The position numbers and the translations under genes were made by a program. Positions 22,775 through 35,700 of a DNA stretch of 64,000 nt are shown here, in pieces. Source of the DNA: Lathyrus oleraceus (taxonomy: Eukaryota > Streptophyta > Magnoliopsida > Fabales > Fabaceae); assembly GCF_024323335.1 (NCBI RefSeq), contig NC_066584.1, forward strand, positions 421,767,319 through 421,831,318, given 5' to 3'. Within the stretch, counting starts at the first letter, position 1. Every line of letters begins with the position of its first letter. The notes under the pieces are model-generated. The model saw only the letters and a program-made list of their open reading frames with translations, was not told the origin of the DNA and ran no database searches.

Positions 22775-24058
22775 GTGTTTGCAGTACAAGAGGAGAAAGA
22801 TGATAAGCCATGGTATTACGATATCAAGTGCTTCTTTCAGAACCAGGTTTATCCACCTGGGGCATCTATGAAAGATAGGAAGACTCTGAGGAGATTGTCA
22901 GGAGGTTTCTACCTCAATGGTGATGTGCTTTACAAGAGAAATTTTGACATGGTTTTGCTCAGATGCGTGGATAGACACGAAGCAAACCTGTTGATGATTG
23001 AAGTCCATGAGGGTTCATTTGGTACTCATTCCAATGGACATGCCATGGCTAGAAAGATATTGAGAGCAGGCTACTATTGGCTGACAATGGAGTTTGACTG
23101 TTGCAAATATGTGAAGAAATGCCATAAGTGTCAGATTTATGCGGACAAGATTCATATTCCCCCGACACTTCTGAATGTGATTTCATCACCATGGCCTTTC
23201 TCCATGTGGGGAATTGACATAATTGGCATGATAGAGCCGAAAGCGTCCAATGGACACAGATTCATTCTCATAGCAATCGATTACTTTACCTAGTGGGTTG
23301 AAGCGACATCATATGCAAATGTGACCAGGCAGGTGGTCGTGAAGTTTATCAAGAATCAACTCATATGCCGATATGGTGTGCCAGATAAGATCATTACTGA
23401 TAATGAATCTAACTTGAACAACAAGATGATGAAAGAGGTGTGTAGTGAGTTCAAGATTGCACATCATAACTCTTCTCCCTATAGACCCAAGATGAATGGG
23501 GCTGTTGAAGATGCTAATAAGAATATCAAGAAGATTATCCAGAAGATGGTTGTTACGTATAAGGATTGGCATGAGATGTTGCCATTTGCTTTACACGGAT
23601 ATCGTACATCTGTTCTCACTTCAACAGGGACAACCCCATTCTCTCTTGTTTATGGCATGGAGGCTGTACTCCCAGTAGAGGTGGAGATCCCATCAATGAG
23701 AGTCCTGATGGAGGCCAAGTTGACTGATGCTGAATGGGTTCAGAGCCGTTCTGACCAATTGAACTTGATAGAAGAGAAGAGATTGACTACCATGTGCCAT
23801 GGTCAATTGTATCAGCAGAGAATGAAGAAAGCTTTTGATAAGAAGGTCAAGCCTCGTGTGTTCCGAGAAGGTGACCTTGTGCTCAAGAAAGTCTTGTCTT
23901 TCGCGCCCGATTCAGGGGGCAAGTGGACTCCAAATTATGAAGGTCCATATGTTGTTAAAAGAGCCTTTTCAGGCGGTGCTTTGATACTTACAACTATGGA
24001 TGAGGAGGATTTCACTCGTCCTGTGAATTTAGATGCAGTCAAGAAATACTTCGCCTAA
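22775..24058 (+). pseudogene. Ogre-C integrase (one internal stop)
   Basis: The N-terminal linker (KPWYYDIKCFFQNQVYPPG, GGFYLNGDVLYKRNFD) leads to the HHCC region (VHEGSFGTHSNGH, KCHKCQIY). The core has D in GIDIIGMIEP, D in IITDNESN and E in NGAVEDANKN, so all three catalytic acids remain, unlike Ogre-A. TAG at 23291 interrupts it after ITIDYFT-like sequence. The C-terminus (KWTPNYEGPYVVKRAFSGG to KKYFA) is complete. It is non-functional because of the stop and the broken frames upstream. Confidence 0.93.
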
Positions 24059-24089
24059 AATGAAAAAAAAAACAGAATAGCTCACTAAG

Positions 24090-24170
24090 TTGAAAACCCG
24101 AAAGGGCGGCTTAGGCAAAAATGAGCGTCTCGGTGGATTGAAAACCCGAAAGGGCGGTCCAGGCAAAAGT
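24090..24170 (+). repeat. Paired GNRA mini-hairpin modules, Ogre-C
   Basis: CCCGAAAGGG occurs at 24097-24106 and 24145-24154, exactly 48 bp apart as in Ogre-A. Each is a 3-bp stem closed by a GAAA loop, preceded by TTGAAAA and followed by CGG(C/T) and AGGCAAAA. Confidence 0.65.
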
Positions 24171-25888
24171 TAGAGACATAAAAAATGAATGTATGTATCC
24201 CGCTAGATTGAGTACCTCATCCCGGGGCAATCTAGGCAAAAGTTAAGGGTTTTGGCAAGTAACTGCATCCTGACAAGATTTTGTTCTACAATTGTCATCC
24301 GTCAGAGATTCTTGCTCATTCGTCATCAACCAAAGCTTCAAATACATCGGATTCAGAAATGGTGGAGAAATGGTCATTATGTTCAATGTAGCCCTTTTCC
24401 AATATATATCACCAATTTCAAATTTGTAAAAATCTATGGAGTCTTGCCATTTGCAGACTACCATTCCACCAAATAAATTTGAGCCTTTTATCCAATTATT
24501 TGCACTCTTATTTGTTTCTATTAAACAAATTTTTGCATGCTTTAATTGAGAAAATATCATTGTTTTGAAGAAACAAATTTTTCATAACTTGTTTTTAAAC
24601 AAAGTGAACATTCACAATGACGAAAGGATACTTAGGAGATCCTCAGTGCTCTCCCAAGGATGGTATGATCTCCAACAGGGTAAGACATTTATTCATATTC
24701 CTGGCATGACTATATCTTCTTCCTCCAGAGCCTTTTGTGGTTTTTTACTGGGTGGAGTGTTTGGTAAGATATTCACCACTTCTTCCCTTCAGCAGGGTAG
24801 TGACCTTTCCTCCTCACAAGATGTGATTTCTTTGATGAGTACGGTACTTGGTGGTTGATTCCCATAATCCCTTTACCTCCTCGGATAGATTCCCCAGTAG
24901 AGTTGCTTATGTGGCAGATTTTATCTGTGTAATGACTCTTGTCCCCAGCTGGAATGACTAATGATTGTCCCCTGCAGGGATCTTTGCGTCCTGGATTTCT
25001 CTCTTGAGATGTAGTACCGGTTGTTTGTGTGCTTATTCCTTGGAGCTGTTTGTGTTAGAAATGTCTGTTTGTCAGCATTCATCATACATAAACCACGCAT
25101 GTGTGCATATAATTTTCAAACATTCAGATATTCATATTGCATTCTTTGCCATATATCTTTGTTTGTTATCCCCTGCTAGTTGGTAATACATTTGCCAAGA
25201 AGATGTCGACGTTTGATCCCTCAATATAGAGTCAGCCCATTAAGCAGAAAGTGTTTATCTTTCCTTCCGCACTCCCCACCGAGTTATATCCTCGTGGATG
25301 ATGGTTGTTCCTGTTCCTTCCCAACACATATATTGGGATGGGTTCCCCTATTGAGTTATATCCTCACTAGGACGAGTCTTGATTCAATTTGCCTCTTTGG
25401 TTTGATCCTAAATTGGCCTCTTGTGACTGTTTCCTTTGCTTCCCCGTGGTATAAATGAATAATTACTCAGTAATTGGTGATCATTCATCTTATCCTCGAC
25501 GGAGTCTGTGGTTCTCTACCCTTATACCGATAGTTGCCAACCCTATTATTTCCCCCTTGCAGAGTTGACCTTTTTGTTCATCCTAATCGGTGACGGTTAC
25601 TCTTCTGTGGTTTTCTACCCAATATCCGGTAGATGTAATCCCCTCCTTGACGGTTATCATTATCCAATATTCGGTGTTGATATTCCCGTTTTTTCATGGA
25701 TAATTGCTCTGATTAGGCAATATATCCCCAGCAAGTCATCTTTCATGTACCGATTGCCGGTAATGTTTGTTGCTCCCCCTGATTGGTCATCATTATATAC
25801 CTAGTTTCTATATCCCGATGCCTTTCTCTCTTGGTCGATTTATCCTTTATTAGCCCAGTAACCGGTTGTGGATAATCTTCCATGCGAG

Positions 25889-25924
25889 TATATTATCTAC
25901 GTTCTGACGGTAATAGATAATATA
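25889..25924 (+). other. Conserved 3' UTR hairpin, Ogre-C copy
   Basis: TATATTATCTA (25889-25899) pairs perfectly with TAGATAATATA (25914-25924). Inside, CGT and ACG can form a second short stem around TCTG. Seven related copies lie in Ogre-D. Confidence 0.75.
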
Positions 25925-26841
25925 TCTCATGCACTCTTTGGTCGAAGCCTTTTGTTCTTCCCCAGCCGAGTAAGATTTGTATCCCTGTTTTGGAATCGAA
26001 TGTCCATCCCATAATTGAGTTTGCCTGTTTGCCCTCTTTTGGATGATGAGTATTTTGGGAGTATTCCTCAATTCACGCTTTGGTTGGTCACCTATTATAT
26101 GCCCAGTAACCGGCATCCCTGGTGTTCCCTCCTTCTGCTCCCTATTATGACTTTTTGTCCCCTACGGAGTCAGATTTTCCTGAGTTGAGATATACCTTTT
26201 AGGTCTTCCTCAGATGATTTGGTTGATTGATATCTCTCACCCTTATACCGGTCTTAGATATTCATTCTTCCCGAGCATGTTGTTCTCTCACCCTTATACC
26301 GGTGTTCAGATCACACGTCTCTTTGAGCTTATTACCCAATAACCGGTAATACCTCAGCCCGTTGCTTCCCCAGGAGAGTTCTGTTCGGATCTTCCTCAGC
26401 TGAGTCCTTAGTGGACATCCTCCACCTGAGTCCGGATTTTATCCGAAGTATCCTTTGCGGATAATCTTTTGGCTGTATTGGCATATTCCCCAATACATGC
26501 ATCTTCGAGTCAGCTCGAGTCCTTCCATTGATTTATTTCATGGATTCTCTCCATGTCTCTCAGCAAGTTTCAAGTCGTCGCCTGCTCACGCATTTCTATC
26601 CTTTTACTCCCCGGCGAAGTCTCTGTCCCATAGAATGACTTACTCATATGGATTGTTAGTTTCTCCGGATTTCTCTTTCTTTCTTTGCGGACACATATCC
26701 CCGCAGAGTATTACCGTTTGCATGCATTCGCATCATGAGGTCTCTTAGGGACCAAAATTTATCTCTTTGTTATTATTTAAGCCCATTCTACCCCGTCGAG
26801 ACGAAGATTTTAACCTTCACTTCTCCGGCTAGAATGACCTT

Positions 26842-26854
26842 AAATAGGGGCATC
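26842..26854 (+). promoter_or_regulatory. Ogre-C polypurine tract
   Basis: AAATAGGGGCATC directly precedes the LTR start TGTAAGACCCC. The same tract precedes the Ogre-D 3' LTR. Confidence 0.85.
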
Positions 26855-29800
26855 TGTAAGACCCCAATTTTGTCCCTAAGATCCCTCATGGCATCATAAC
26901 ATTGCACTTGCATTTCCTCAAGGATCATTAGCATCTTGGTTCCCTTTGCCTTTGGGTGGGACCTCTTGTGAGTGGTTGGAGACCACCAGACATGCTTGAA
27001 TTTTATATCATTGATTTTCTTATTTTGTTTACTAACCAAAAGCACAAAAATATGTCACTAACATCTTTTGTTTGTAGCTTGAGCAATCACAAGGTCAAAA
27101 GCTTCAAGGAGATCATTGGTACAAGGATATGGTCAAGAGGAGATGATAGGAAGCATGGTAATGGTTCCCAAAGCTTTCATCCATCAAATATGCCTCCCTA
27201 GCATTTCAATTCATCATTTTTTGATCAAAACAAGTCAAAGGGTTTGAGGTTTGCTCCCCAAGGAAACCCTAGTTCATCAGATAATCCATAATGCCTTGCT
27301 CTTGAAGCAACCTCAGCCCATGATCAAATAAAATAAAGGGAAGTTCTTCAACTCATCATTTCATGCATATTTGAACTTATTTGAGTGTCCTCAATCATCA
27401 ATTCATCAAGATATGAGTCATGGATTTGGGAAGTTGATCAGTCAATTCATCTGACTATTCTGAAACGCACTAAGACCTAACTTTTTATGTGTTGGTCAAA
27501 TGGAGATGGTCCTAAAATAAAAAATGTTCTTAAGGAAAATATGAACAACTTTCAAGTTCATCAACAATTGATTTGAATCTTGGAAGGCAATCTACCATTC
27601 CAATACATTATAGGTCATTTTGACTGAAACCCTAATTTTGGGTCAACTTCCCAAGGACATAACTCATTCATTTTTTATGATTTTGAGGTCGGATCAAATG
27701 AAATAGAAATCTTACGATGTCTACTTCAAATGTTATGTTGAACAAAATTTCACAATCGCAAAGGAAATACATGTGATAATGCAATACATTATAGGTCATT
27801 TTGGGCCAAATGCATTGAAAGGCAAAAAAGTCCAACTTCAAGTGGCCATAACTCTTTCATCAAAAATCCAAATGATGCAAAACGTAAGTCCATTTTGATT
27901 GTCCTGAAAAGACCTACAACTTTGATGTTTGAGGTTTTTCCATTTGAGGTTTGCATGATCAAAACAGAAGGGCTTGAACATTGGCCAAATTTAGAAACTT
28001 TGCCTTTACATGTTTTACACCTTGCACTTTAAACTCCAATTTCACCAATTTCCACACTTCAAAGGGATTTTTGCCCAACATAACAATTGTTCCTTGCATC
28101 AAAACCTTTCCAACCATTATTCACACGATCATGTTTGGATTTGGCAAATGGCATTTTCAAAGAGGAGAAGTTTTAGGCATGATTATGCATAACATGTTGA
28201 AATTCATCACACAGGCCAATTCACTCCAAGCTACACGTCCAAACCATCTCACATTCATTTCAGCTTGCATTTGCACCAAGTTTTGGACCTCACATGCGCC
28301 TGTACATGCCCATGCATGGAGGACCCAATTCACATGCACACGAGTTTGATCATGCATTGCATCAGCTCTTGCTATAAATACACTTGCTTGCTTCACTTGA
28401 AATGGAACCTAATGGCGCCTGAGATGCTGCACAACTGAATTCATAACCATTACCAAAGAAGCTATTTCACTTTTCTTCAAATTTTTCAGATCCAAAATTC
28501 AACTACATCTGGTTGAATCCTTGGATCTAAAGCTTCTAAACCTTCATCCTTCGGCTCATTGATCTTCTGTTTTGGCAAAGAAAGCAAGGAATCAAGCTCA
28601 AACCTCCAGAATTCAAGTTTATTCTTCAACTGGTATTTTCTTCGAAACTCATCATATATTGACCTATTTGCTTGGATCTTGTGTTGGCTGAAGTCCTCTC
28701 AATAGAGGCATCATGACTGTGCATTTAATTTTTGAAATCTATTAAGTTCATGATGAACACCACAGAACTTCCATCTCTGATTTCTCTCAATATAGAGATC
28801 TAGAGTGGAATTGAGTCGCACAGCGATGATGTACATCATCCCACCTTTCCAAAGATGTATATATCGTGTATTTTTGGTTAAGATTTGGTTGTCTGCAATT
28901 TTGGCCGGAAAACACAAGCTCACCGGAGAAGAAGGTGGCTCCGGTGGCCGTCCCATTGCCAGTTTGAATGTGGATCGTTGGATTGAGTTTTCCTGATCTA
29001 ATCCTGGCCCTCGCTTGTTATGACTCAGTTTAATTCATTGTGTAGCGCATTGACTTTGGTCTATGGTGGAAGCGCGCATCTGGAGCGCATGATCTGCCAG
29101 CTCAATTAATGAGCTCAGATCTAACGCTCCTGGTTTTTTTGAATTTCCAATTTTCTGATTTAATTTCTTTTATTCCAATAATTTTCAAAAATCAATATCT
29201 TCATTTTAATCCAAAAAATATGGGACCAATTGCATTCTTCTCCAAATAAATTCTAGTTTCTGATTTTGATTTTTAATATTTTTTATTTTGTCATTTGATA
29301 TTTTTTGTGAATTTTCTCTTTTCTGGTTATTTTTAATTCATTTTAAATAGTTTTTGATATTCAAAAAATACAAAAATATTTTCCTAACCTATTTGAATGA
29401 TGATGGATCTATGAAAAATATTCTCATCAATTTTTTAATTGATTTGAGATTTATTTGAGATTTTAGTTCAATTAGGTTATTTTTATTCATTTTTAATTGA
29501 TTAAAAATAGTTTCTGACTTTTAAAAATGCTGAATTTTTTTGTCAAACTTAGTTTGTCGCCTACATTATTATTGATCGGCCTCAGATAGTTGTGACTTCT
29601 ACATAAGTCCAATTACGATTGCTTAACATAGCGCTAAATTTGCCTTATGGCACACTAATTACTAACACTAACCATTAACAATTAACATCTTCTTTTTTGC
29701 TCTTTACTTTTATGCAATTTACTATTCTTACACATATATCCATTTGCTTTTCTCTTTGCTCACTTAAGCACATGTTTATGTTAATGCCATTTACCTTTTG

Positions 29801-30665
29801 CTCACTTGAGCACATAATTGTATATATTATTGTGCTTGTATTTTGTTCTGTTTGTTGTGGACCAAGTGCAAAGAGATGGACTTAGATCTTAGGACTTTCC
29901 CTATGCAAAAATGGAGAGATGGACTTAGATCTTAGGACTTTCCCTATGCAAAATTGGAGCAAAATAATCTTAATGATGAATATGGGCCAAGCCTCTAAAC
30001 TCACTCTTGTCCATTCTTGATTTACTTCATGGAACTTTTGATGTGTATGCTTTTGTGCTAGGGGATTCTATGAGCTTAAATTGAAAGACCATTGCCATGT
30101 TCATCCAAAGTGAAAGACACAAGATACATTGAGGATCTCTTAAGAGACTTGTTTGATTGCTTGAGCTTACAAGTATTGTGATTGTTTATTCCAAAGGATG
30201 AGAGCTACTTGGATCATCAATATGATCTCAAGAAAGGAACTCCATTATGGTTTTGTTTCTTTATCCCCTACCTTTTTGCTTTACTTAGGGCTTAGCCATT
30301 CTTCTTCTTCCCTCCATTCTAACCCAAGCCAAAACTTTTTTGTGCAAACATTTAACCATTGTTTTCAACATTAGAAACCTAAGCCTTATGCTTTTGATTT
30401 TCAAACTCTCTTTTCATAACACTTATTTTGAATTGAATTTTTAAGTCAACTTTGACCATTTTTGTATATACTTCTAATTGGTAAATATAATCCATTCAAA
30501 TGTCTTTTTATGGTTCCAATGGCCACTTCCTTAATCAATTTTTTTCATAACCCTTAGCTATTAGGTTTGAGCTATCCTTGTGGTAGATGTAATACTCACA
30601 TATATCCTTAGAGATGGACAATGAGTCTTCCATGCTTATTATAGGGTTAACCTCTCACTAGCATG
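26855..30665 (+). repeat. Ogre-C 3' LTR, left part
   Basis: It starts TGTAAGACCCCAATTTTG. It is related over its length to the 57545-59889 LTR (for example CACCGGAGAAG and CTCAATTAATGAG regions) and runs to the Ogre-D insertion at 30665. With 55308-55833 it makes a 4337-bp LTR. No gene was recognised. The stretch 29880-29960 holds a short direct duplication (GAGATGGACTTAGATCTTAG, twice). Confidence 0.88.
30661..30665 (+). other. Ogre-D target site duplication, left copy
   Basis: GCATG here and at 55303-55307 flank Ogre-D exactly. Joining the flanks restores continuous LTR sequence of Ogre-C, matching the Ogre-D LTR at about 36200. Confidence 0.92.
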
Positions 30666-33600
30666 TGTAAGACCCCAATTTTGGCCCTAAGATCCCTCAT
30701 GGCCCATATCATATCATATCATGGCCTCAAGGATCATTGCATGCCCTAGCTTCCCTCTTAGTGGGTAGATTGCCTTGTGAGTGTGGTTCTTGATCACCAA
30801 GCATGTTTTGCATTTGTATATCTTTGCTTTTCATATGTTTATTAACCAAAAAGTACAAAAATATTGTCAGTCTAACCTTGTTGCTTGCAGATGAAGCAAT
30901 TAGGTCAAAATCAACCACAGTCAGTCAAAGCAATGGATGGTGGCCATTCTTGCAGAATTTGGGCACCATGATCAATAATCAAGAGTTCATATGACTTGGG
31001 ACATCATTTGGAATCAGGATATCAAGGATTTAGGGTTTGGAATTCACCAGAAGGTGCTTCAGTCAGGCAAAACCCTAGAAAAGTCAACAGAAGTCAAACT
31101 TGGTCAACTGTCCATTTAATCAGTGATTTGATGGATGGAATTGATTTGAAGGAGCTCATTCATGTCTATACAAGCCTCATATATCATGCCAAACCTCATC
31201 ATGGAAGAATTTGGAGCAAAATCAGAAATTTCCCAAAATAGAAAGTGGACCTGTATTTTCAACTGCCAAAAATGGAAACTTCTTGATCTTAAACTTACAT
31301 CATGATACAAGCTTCAAATGAATTTTTGCCCAACATGAAAGTTGAAGATCTTGTTCTCCCATTTTCAAAAAGTCCAAGAACACCCAAATCCCATGAATGG
31401 TTTGCAAGATATGATCAATTCAATTTCAAACAATTTTGAACTTCAACAAGCCATATCTCATGAACCAAAAGGCCAATTTTAGTGGGGTTTTTTCCTACAA
31501 GCTCCATTTGTTCCCCTCTTTCCAAAAATGCATTCATCATGAACCAAAACCTTGCCAATCAAAATGCCATTTTTGGACTTGACTTTATTTAATTCAAGTG
31601 AGTTGCAAAAGTGACTTTTTGAATTAAATGTTTTTAGACATTTTGGCCATTTGGGATCTGTTTTAAATGATATTTGAGGCATGTTTTAAGGCCCAATTCG
31701 TGCAGAACCTTGCACCCTCCATGTGCATTGGTTCAAATTAGCAAATTATGCATTTCACTTCATTTAAGCTAATCCTTGTTAGCACATCATTAGCCAAGCT
31801 TAAACAGCAAATATAAGTTGCATTTTCTGGCCATTGTAACCCTAGTAGCAGCCTCCCACGACCAGAATTCTCTCTTCTCTCTCAATTTGCATTTTCACCA
31901 AAATTGAATTTCTGAGCAAAACTCCAAACCCTCGAGCCACTCTTGCTTCCTTCATCACCTGGCCAACCTTTGGGAGCATTTTGAACCCTTAAACCACAAC
32001 TGCACAACCATTTTCGAGCTCTGTTTTTCAAAGGACCAACAATGGTGAAACGAGATTTGAAGAGTTCCAAGCCTTGCTGAGCTCGATTACTTCAAGCATC
32101 CATCATTCTTAAGCATAAGAAAGATCTGTTTCAAGGCAAAACATACAAATAACCACTGCTCCACACTTTTCTTCAAAATCAAGTAAGTGCTCGATTCTCC
32201 CTTTTCTCTAAATTGTGCCATGCTTTAGATAGTCCATGCTTTGCTGAGTCCATTGCAACTTGAATCACATGAATTGGTTAACTATGTGGTGAGAAATCTG
32301 GATTTTCTTTTTTATGTTCAAACTTGTTTTCAATCGATTTGCTTTGATGATGATGATTTAATGAAAACCATAGCTAGATTATGACTGTGCTTGGTTTGTT
32401 GGTTCGATTGATATGCATGTCCATGATTTCTGGGTGAATCGATTTTTTTTTTTTTTCATGCTTGAATGATGAAGATGAAGTTGCAGTGCTTAAACCCTAA
32501 ATCTGCCCAGTAAATTCGCATGAATCTATGTTGGTTTGTTGTTATCTGATGTTGCATGATTGATAGTGTTTCATGGCCATGCTTAATTGTTGATTCTGGG
32601 TATGTTTGTTGTTCATGATTGATGGTTGAAAATGAAGATGATGAAGCATTGCTGTTGTGATAAACCCTAATGCATTTCCCAGAAAACCCCAGCTTCACGT
32701 ATGCATGTGTGTTGGCTGCTGTTGTTGCTTGTGGTTGCATGAATCATTTCCACTGCCATGCTGTTTGTATCATGTTGTTTGAATTGATGATGAACCATGA
32801 AATGAGCTGTTGTAGCCTGTAAACCCTAATCCTGTTCCCAGAAACTTGGATTTTCACGTGTATTTGCTGTCCTGGTACTGTTCCATTGGTTTTAACCAAT
32901 GAGAACATTTCATTTCCCATACCCTGTACGCACCGTTTTGGGTTAATGATGGCATTATTACAAGTTTGCCACTCGGTCAACATTTTGACCATTGAACCAT
33001 GTTACTTTGTCCATGTTCTCCCAATTCATTCCTCATCTTACAAAATTCATTACTCACTCGTTTCAACTCCAAAATTCATGAAAGTTTTTCCATCATGATC
33101 ACATGAATGTCTACTATTTTATCATGATTTTTGCTGAATTTTTGGTTGGCTGGATTTTAAATGGCATTAGGGTTCTTAACATGTATGCATATTTGATACC
33201 TTTTGCCAAAACCTTTGTGAAATGATGAGGATGTATCCAATGATGTTGAAATTTTTTGTGGTTATTCTACACTCATTCATGTTCATTTTGATGTAGAGTT
33301 TGTGCATTTATCATATGTGGTTGTTGAGATATGAATTATTGAAGTAGGGTGTGACAATTTGTGTCACACCAATGATATGCAAGTTCATGATTTTTGTTGA
33401 CATGCTTCCTGACCTTCAATCAATGTGAAATTTTGCATGATCCTCCTCTCATATGTCTAGTTTATGTGTGAATTTTCCTGGAATTAATTGTGCCATTTCC
33501 TAATTGTTTAAGATTTTTTTCCCTGCCTAGTCAATTGTTGACTTTGTGTGACACATCTTGCCAAATCCTTTGTGAAATTCTCATACCTTATTGGATGATC

Positions 33601-34410
33601 ATGAAATTTTACATGTGCATACTACACATCTTGAGCTTTGCATTGGTGTTGATCCCATTCCTTTCTCATTTGTTTTCATTTAGTTATGATTTTTTGAAGT
33701 TGATACATGTTTTGTTGACTTCTTTGTGCACACTTGAAATTGTGTTGACTTCCTGATTTTAATTGACTATCTTCCCATGATCCAATTAAGCTGAAATTTC
33801 ATATGCATGCTATGTTATGGATTATGATTGACTATGAATTATTTCATAATTTTTGGAATTGTTTATGATTGCTTTTGAGCTTGGTCTTGCTGTTGACCTC
33901 TATGTGCTCTCATTTGCCATGTTTTGCCTTCTTTTGTTTATGAAATGACAATGATGCATGATATGAGCTTGAAACCAATTGTGTTTGCTTCTTAAATGCT
34001 TGAATTTGACTTTGGTTGACTATTTGTTTGCTGTTTTGACTTTCCCTTTTGTTTTTGACCCTAGGCTTGTCCTAGTGGTCTTTTGGACTTATGATTGAGT
34101 TTATGTTTCAGGTTAAGCATAATGCCTCAAAGAAATCATTGCCAATTTGATTGAGCTCGATTATATATCATGTGCTAACCTTTGTTTTGTAGGTGTGACT
34201 CATGTGACTTGAGTCTTGTGCTTTGCACATTGGTCCCTCTGATTTAACTGTTTGATTCAATTCCTTTTGATTTAAACTGTTGAACTGTGTACTGATTTGT
34301 TTGACCATTTCAGGTACCCTTAGTTGCTTAAGTTCTTTGAACTTGCTTTGCTTTGCTATTTAGCAATTTGCTTTGAGGTATAATCCCTCTTTCTTCATGT
34401 AGTCTGGAGA

Positions 34411-34432
34411 CCCGGCCTGTTATTTGGCCGGG
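34411..34432 (+). other. Perfect hairpin in Ogre-D 5' LTR
   Basis: CCCGGCC (34411-34417) pairs with GGCCGGG (34426-34432) over an 8-nt loop. The same hairpin is at 52988-53009 in the 3' LTR. The homologous place in the Ogre-A LTR has CCTGTC/GGCAGG. Confidence 0.7.
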
Positions 34433-35049
34433 CAAACTGTCTGAAGTCCTCCTTAAGAGGCAATGCTTGTGTATGTTTAATTTTGTCCCAAGCAGGAAAA
34501 GTCCTTCAAATAAGGCAATTGGTAGATCAAAGGGATAAGCAACCTATCCCCTACTATTCAGTGAGTCTTCTCCTTGCTCCCATTACATGGTTGTAGCATT
34601 GAGATCTTAGCCCAAGATCAATCGAGTCGATAATATGTGGAGAGAGTTCCTACTTTCTGAACTCCCACACTTTCTGATATTTTGATGCTCTCCCTGATCA
34701 GGGATAAGAGCAATGAGGCACACCCCTCATCTCCTTTCATCTGCTTCACCTTAGCCTCTCAATGGCAAGGTTAAGAGCAACTTTTTACCCTATTCCAGTT
34801 GGCCTTAGTGCCTAACCCTCTTGTGTGAGCCTCCTTGTTTGGCTATAGAGTGTGTTGTTTGTTATTCATTGATTGATTGATTACTTCATATGCACATGTT
34901 TGCTTGTATGCTCCATGCATTTATCATCATCATTAATTACTCATTAATGCACAATCATCTCATTTGTCTTTGTGATATTGTCATTTTGTTGTTTGCCCAT
35001 TGAGGACAATTGTAAGTCCATCTCTTTGGCCTTTGTTCCTATGATATGG

Positions 35050-35700
35050 AAGGATAGAGTGTAAGACCTCATTGGTCACTCATATCTTCTGTTGCTTTGT
35101 TTGTATGTGAGGATGCAGTTATAAGTCCCTGTAAGTTGGCATCTGCTTTTCTTGTGATCATAAGTTGGTTTATCTGTTTGTATGTGAGGTTGCAATTATA
35201 AGTCCCTGTAAGTTGGCATTTTCTTTCCTATGATCACATGTTGCTTTGTTTGTTTGTATGAGAGGATACAACTGTAAGTCCCTGCAAGTTGGCATTTGTA
35301 TTCCTAGGACCATACTGTGGAGGTTAGAGTAAGCCCAGACAGATTGGCATCTGACATCCATGTTTGCTTTTCTTTGTTTATGTGAGGATGCAACTGTAAG
35401 TCCCTGCAAGTTGGCATTTGCTTTTCCTATGATCATATGTTGGATATTGGTATAAGTCCAGACAGATTGGCATCCGGTATCCAAGTTTCATTTCGTTTTA
35501 GGAGATTAGTGTAAGTCCATTGAGTGGCATCTGATATCCATTTCTGTTTTAGGAGACTGGTGTAAATCCATCTATTGGTATCCGGTATCCACCTTTTTAC
35601 TTCTTTGTTTGAGGAGATTAGTGTAAGACCATTGAGTGGCATCTGATATCCAGTTTTATTTTAGGAGATTGGTATAAGCCCAGTGATTGGCATCCGATAT
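35050..35700 (+). repeat. TAAGTCC...GGCAT cassette array, Ogre-D 5' LTR
   Basis: About nine to ten units of 45-90 bp share (G/T)TAAGTCC, then a short variable part and TTGGCAT(C/T)(T/C)G. The left units carry GTGAGGATGCAACTGTAAG; the right units carry GGAGATTAGTGTAAG and GATATCC. The array is repeated in the 3' LTR at about 53630-54280. Confidence 0.8.

Larger units (their letters stand above)
24059..26854 (+). other. Ogre-C 3' untranslated region
   Basis: The stretch is non-coding. It holds paired mini-hairpin modules (24090-24170), AT-rich spacer, a CCCCAGCAGAGT-type zone (about 24850-26700) mixed with ACCGGT-containing repeats such as CCCAGTAACCGG, one copy of a strong hairpin (25889-25924), and a conserved 120-bp block before the polypurine tract. 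Open frames here, such as 25180-25458, are not gene-like. Confidence 0.8.

Noticed and set aside
30727..33098. Small frames repeated at 49305-51674
   Set aside because: They recur only because the two LTRs of Ogre-D are nearly identical. None has gene-like composition or family motifs.
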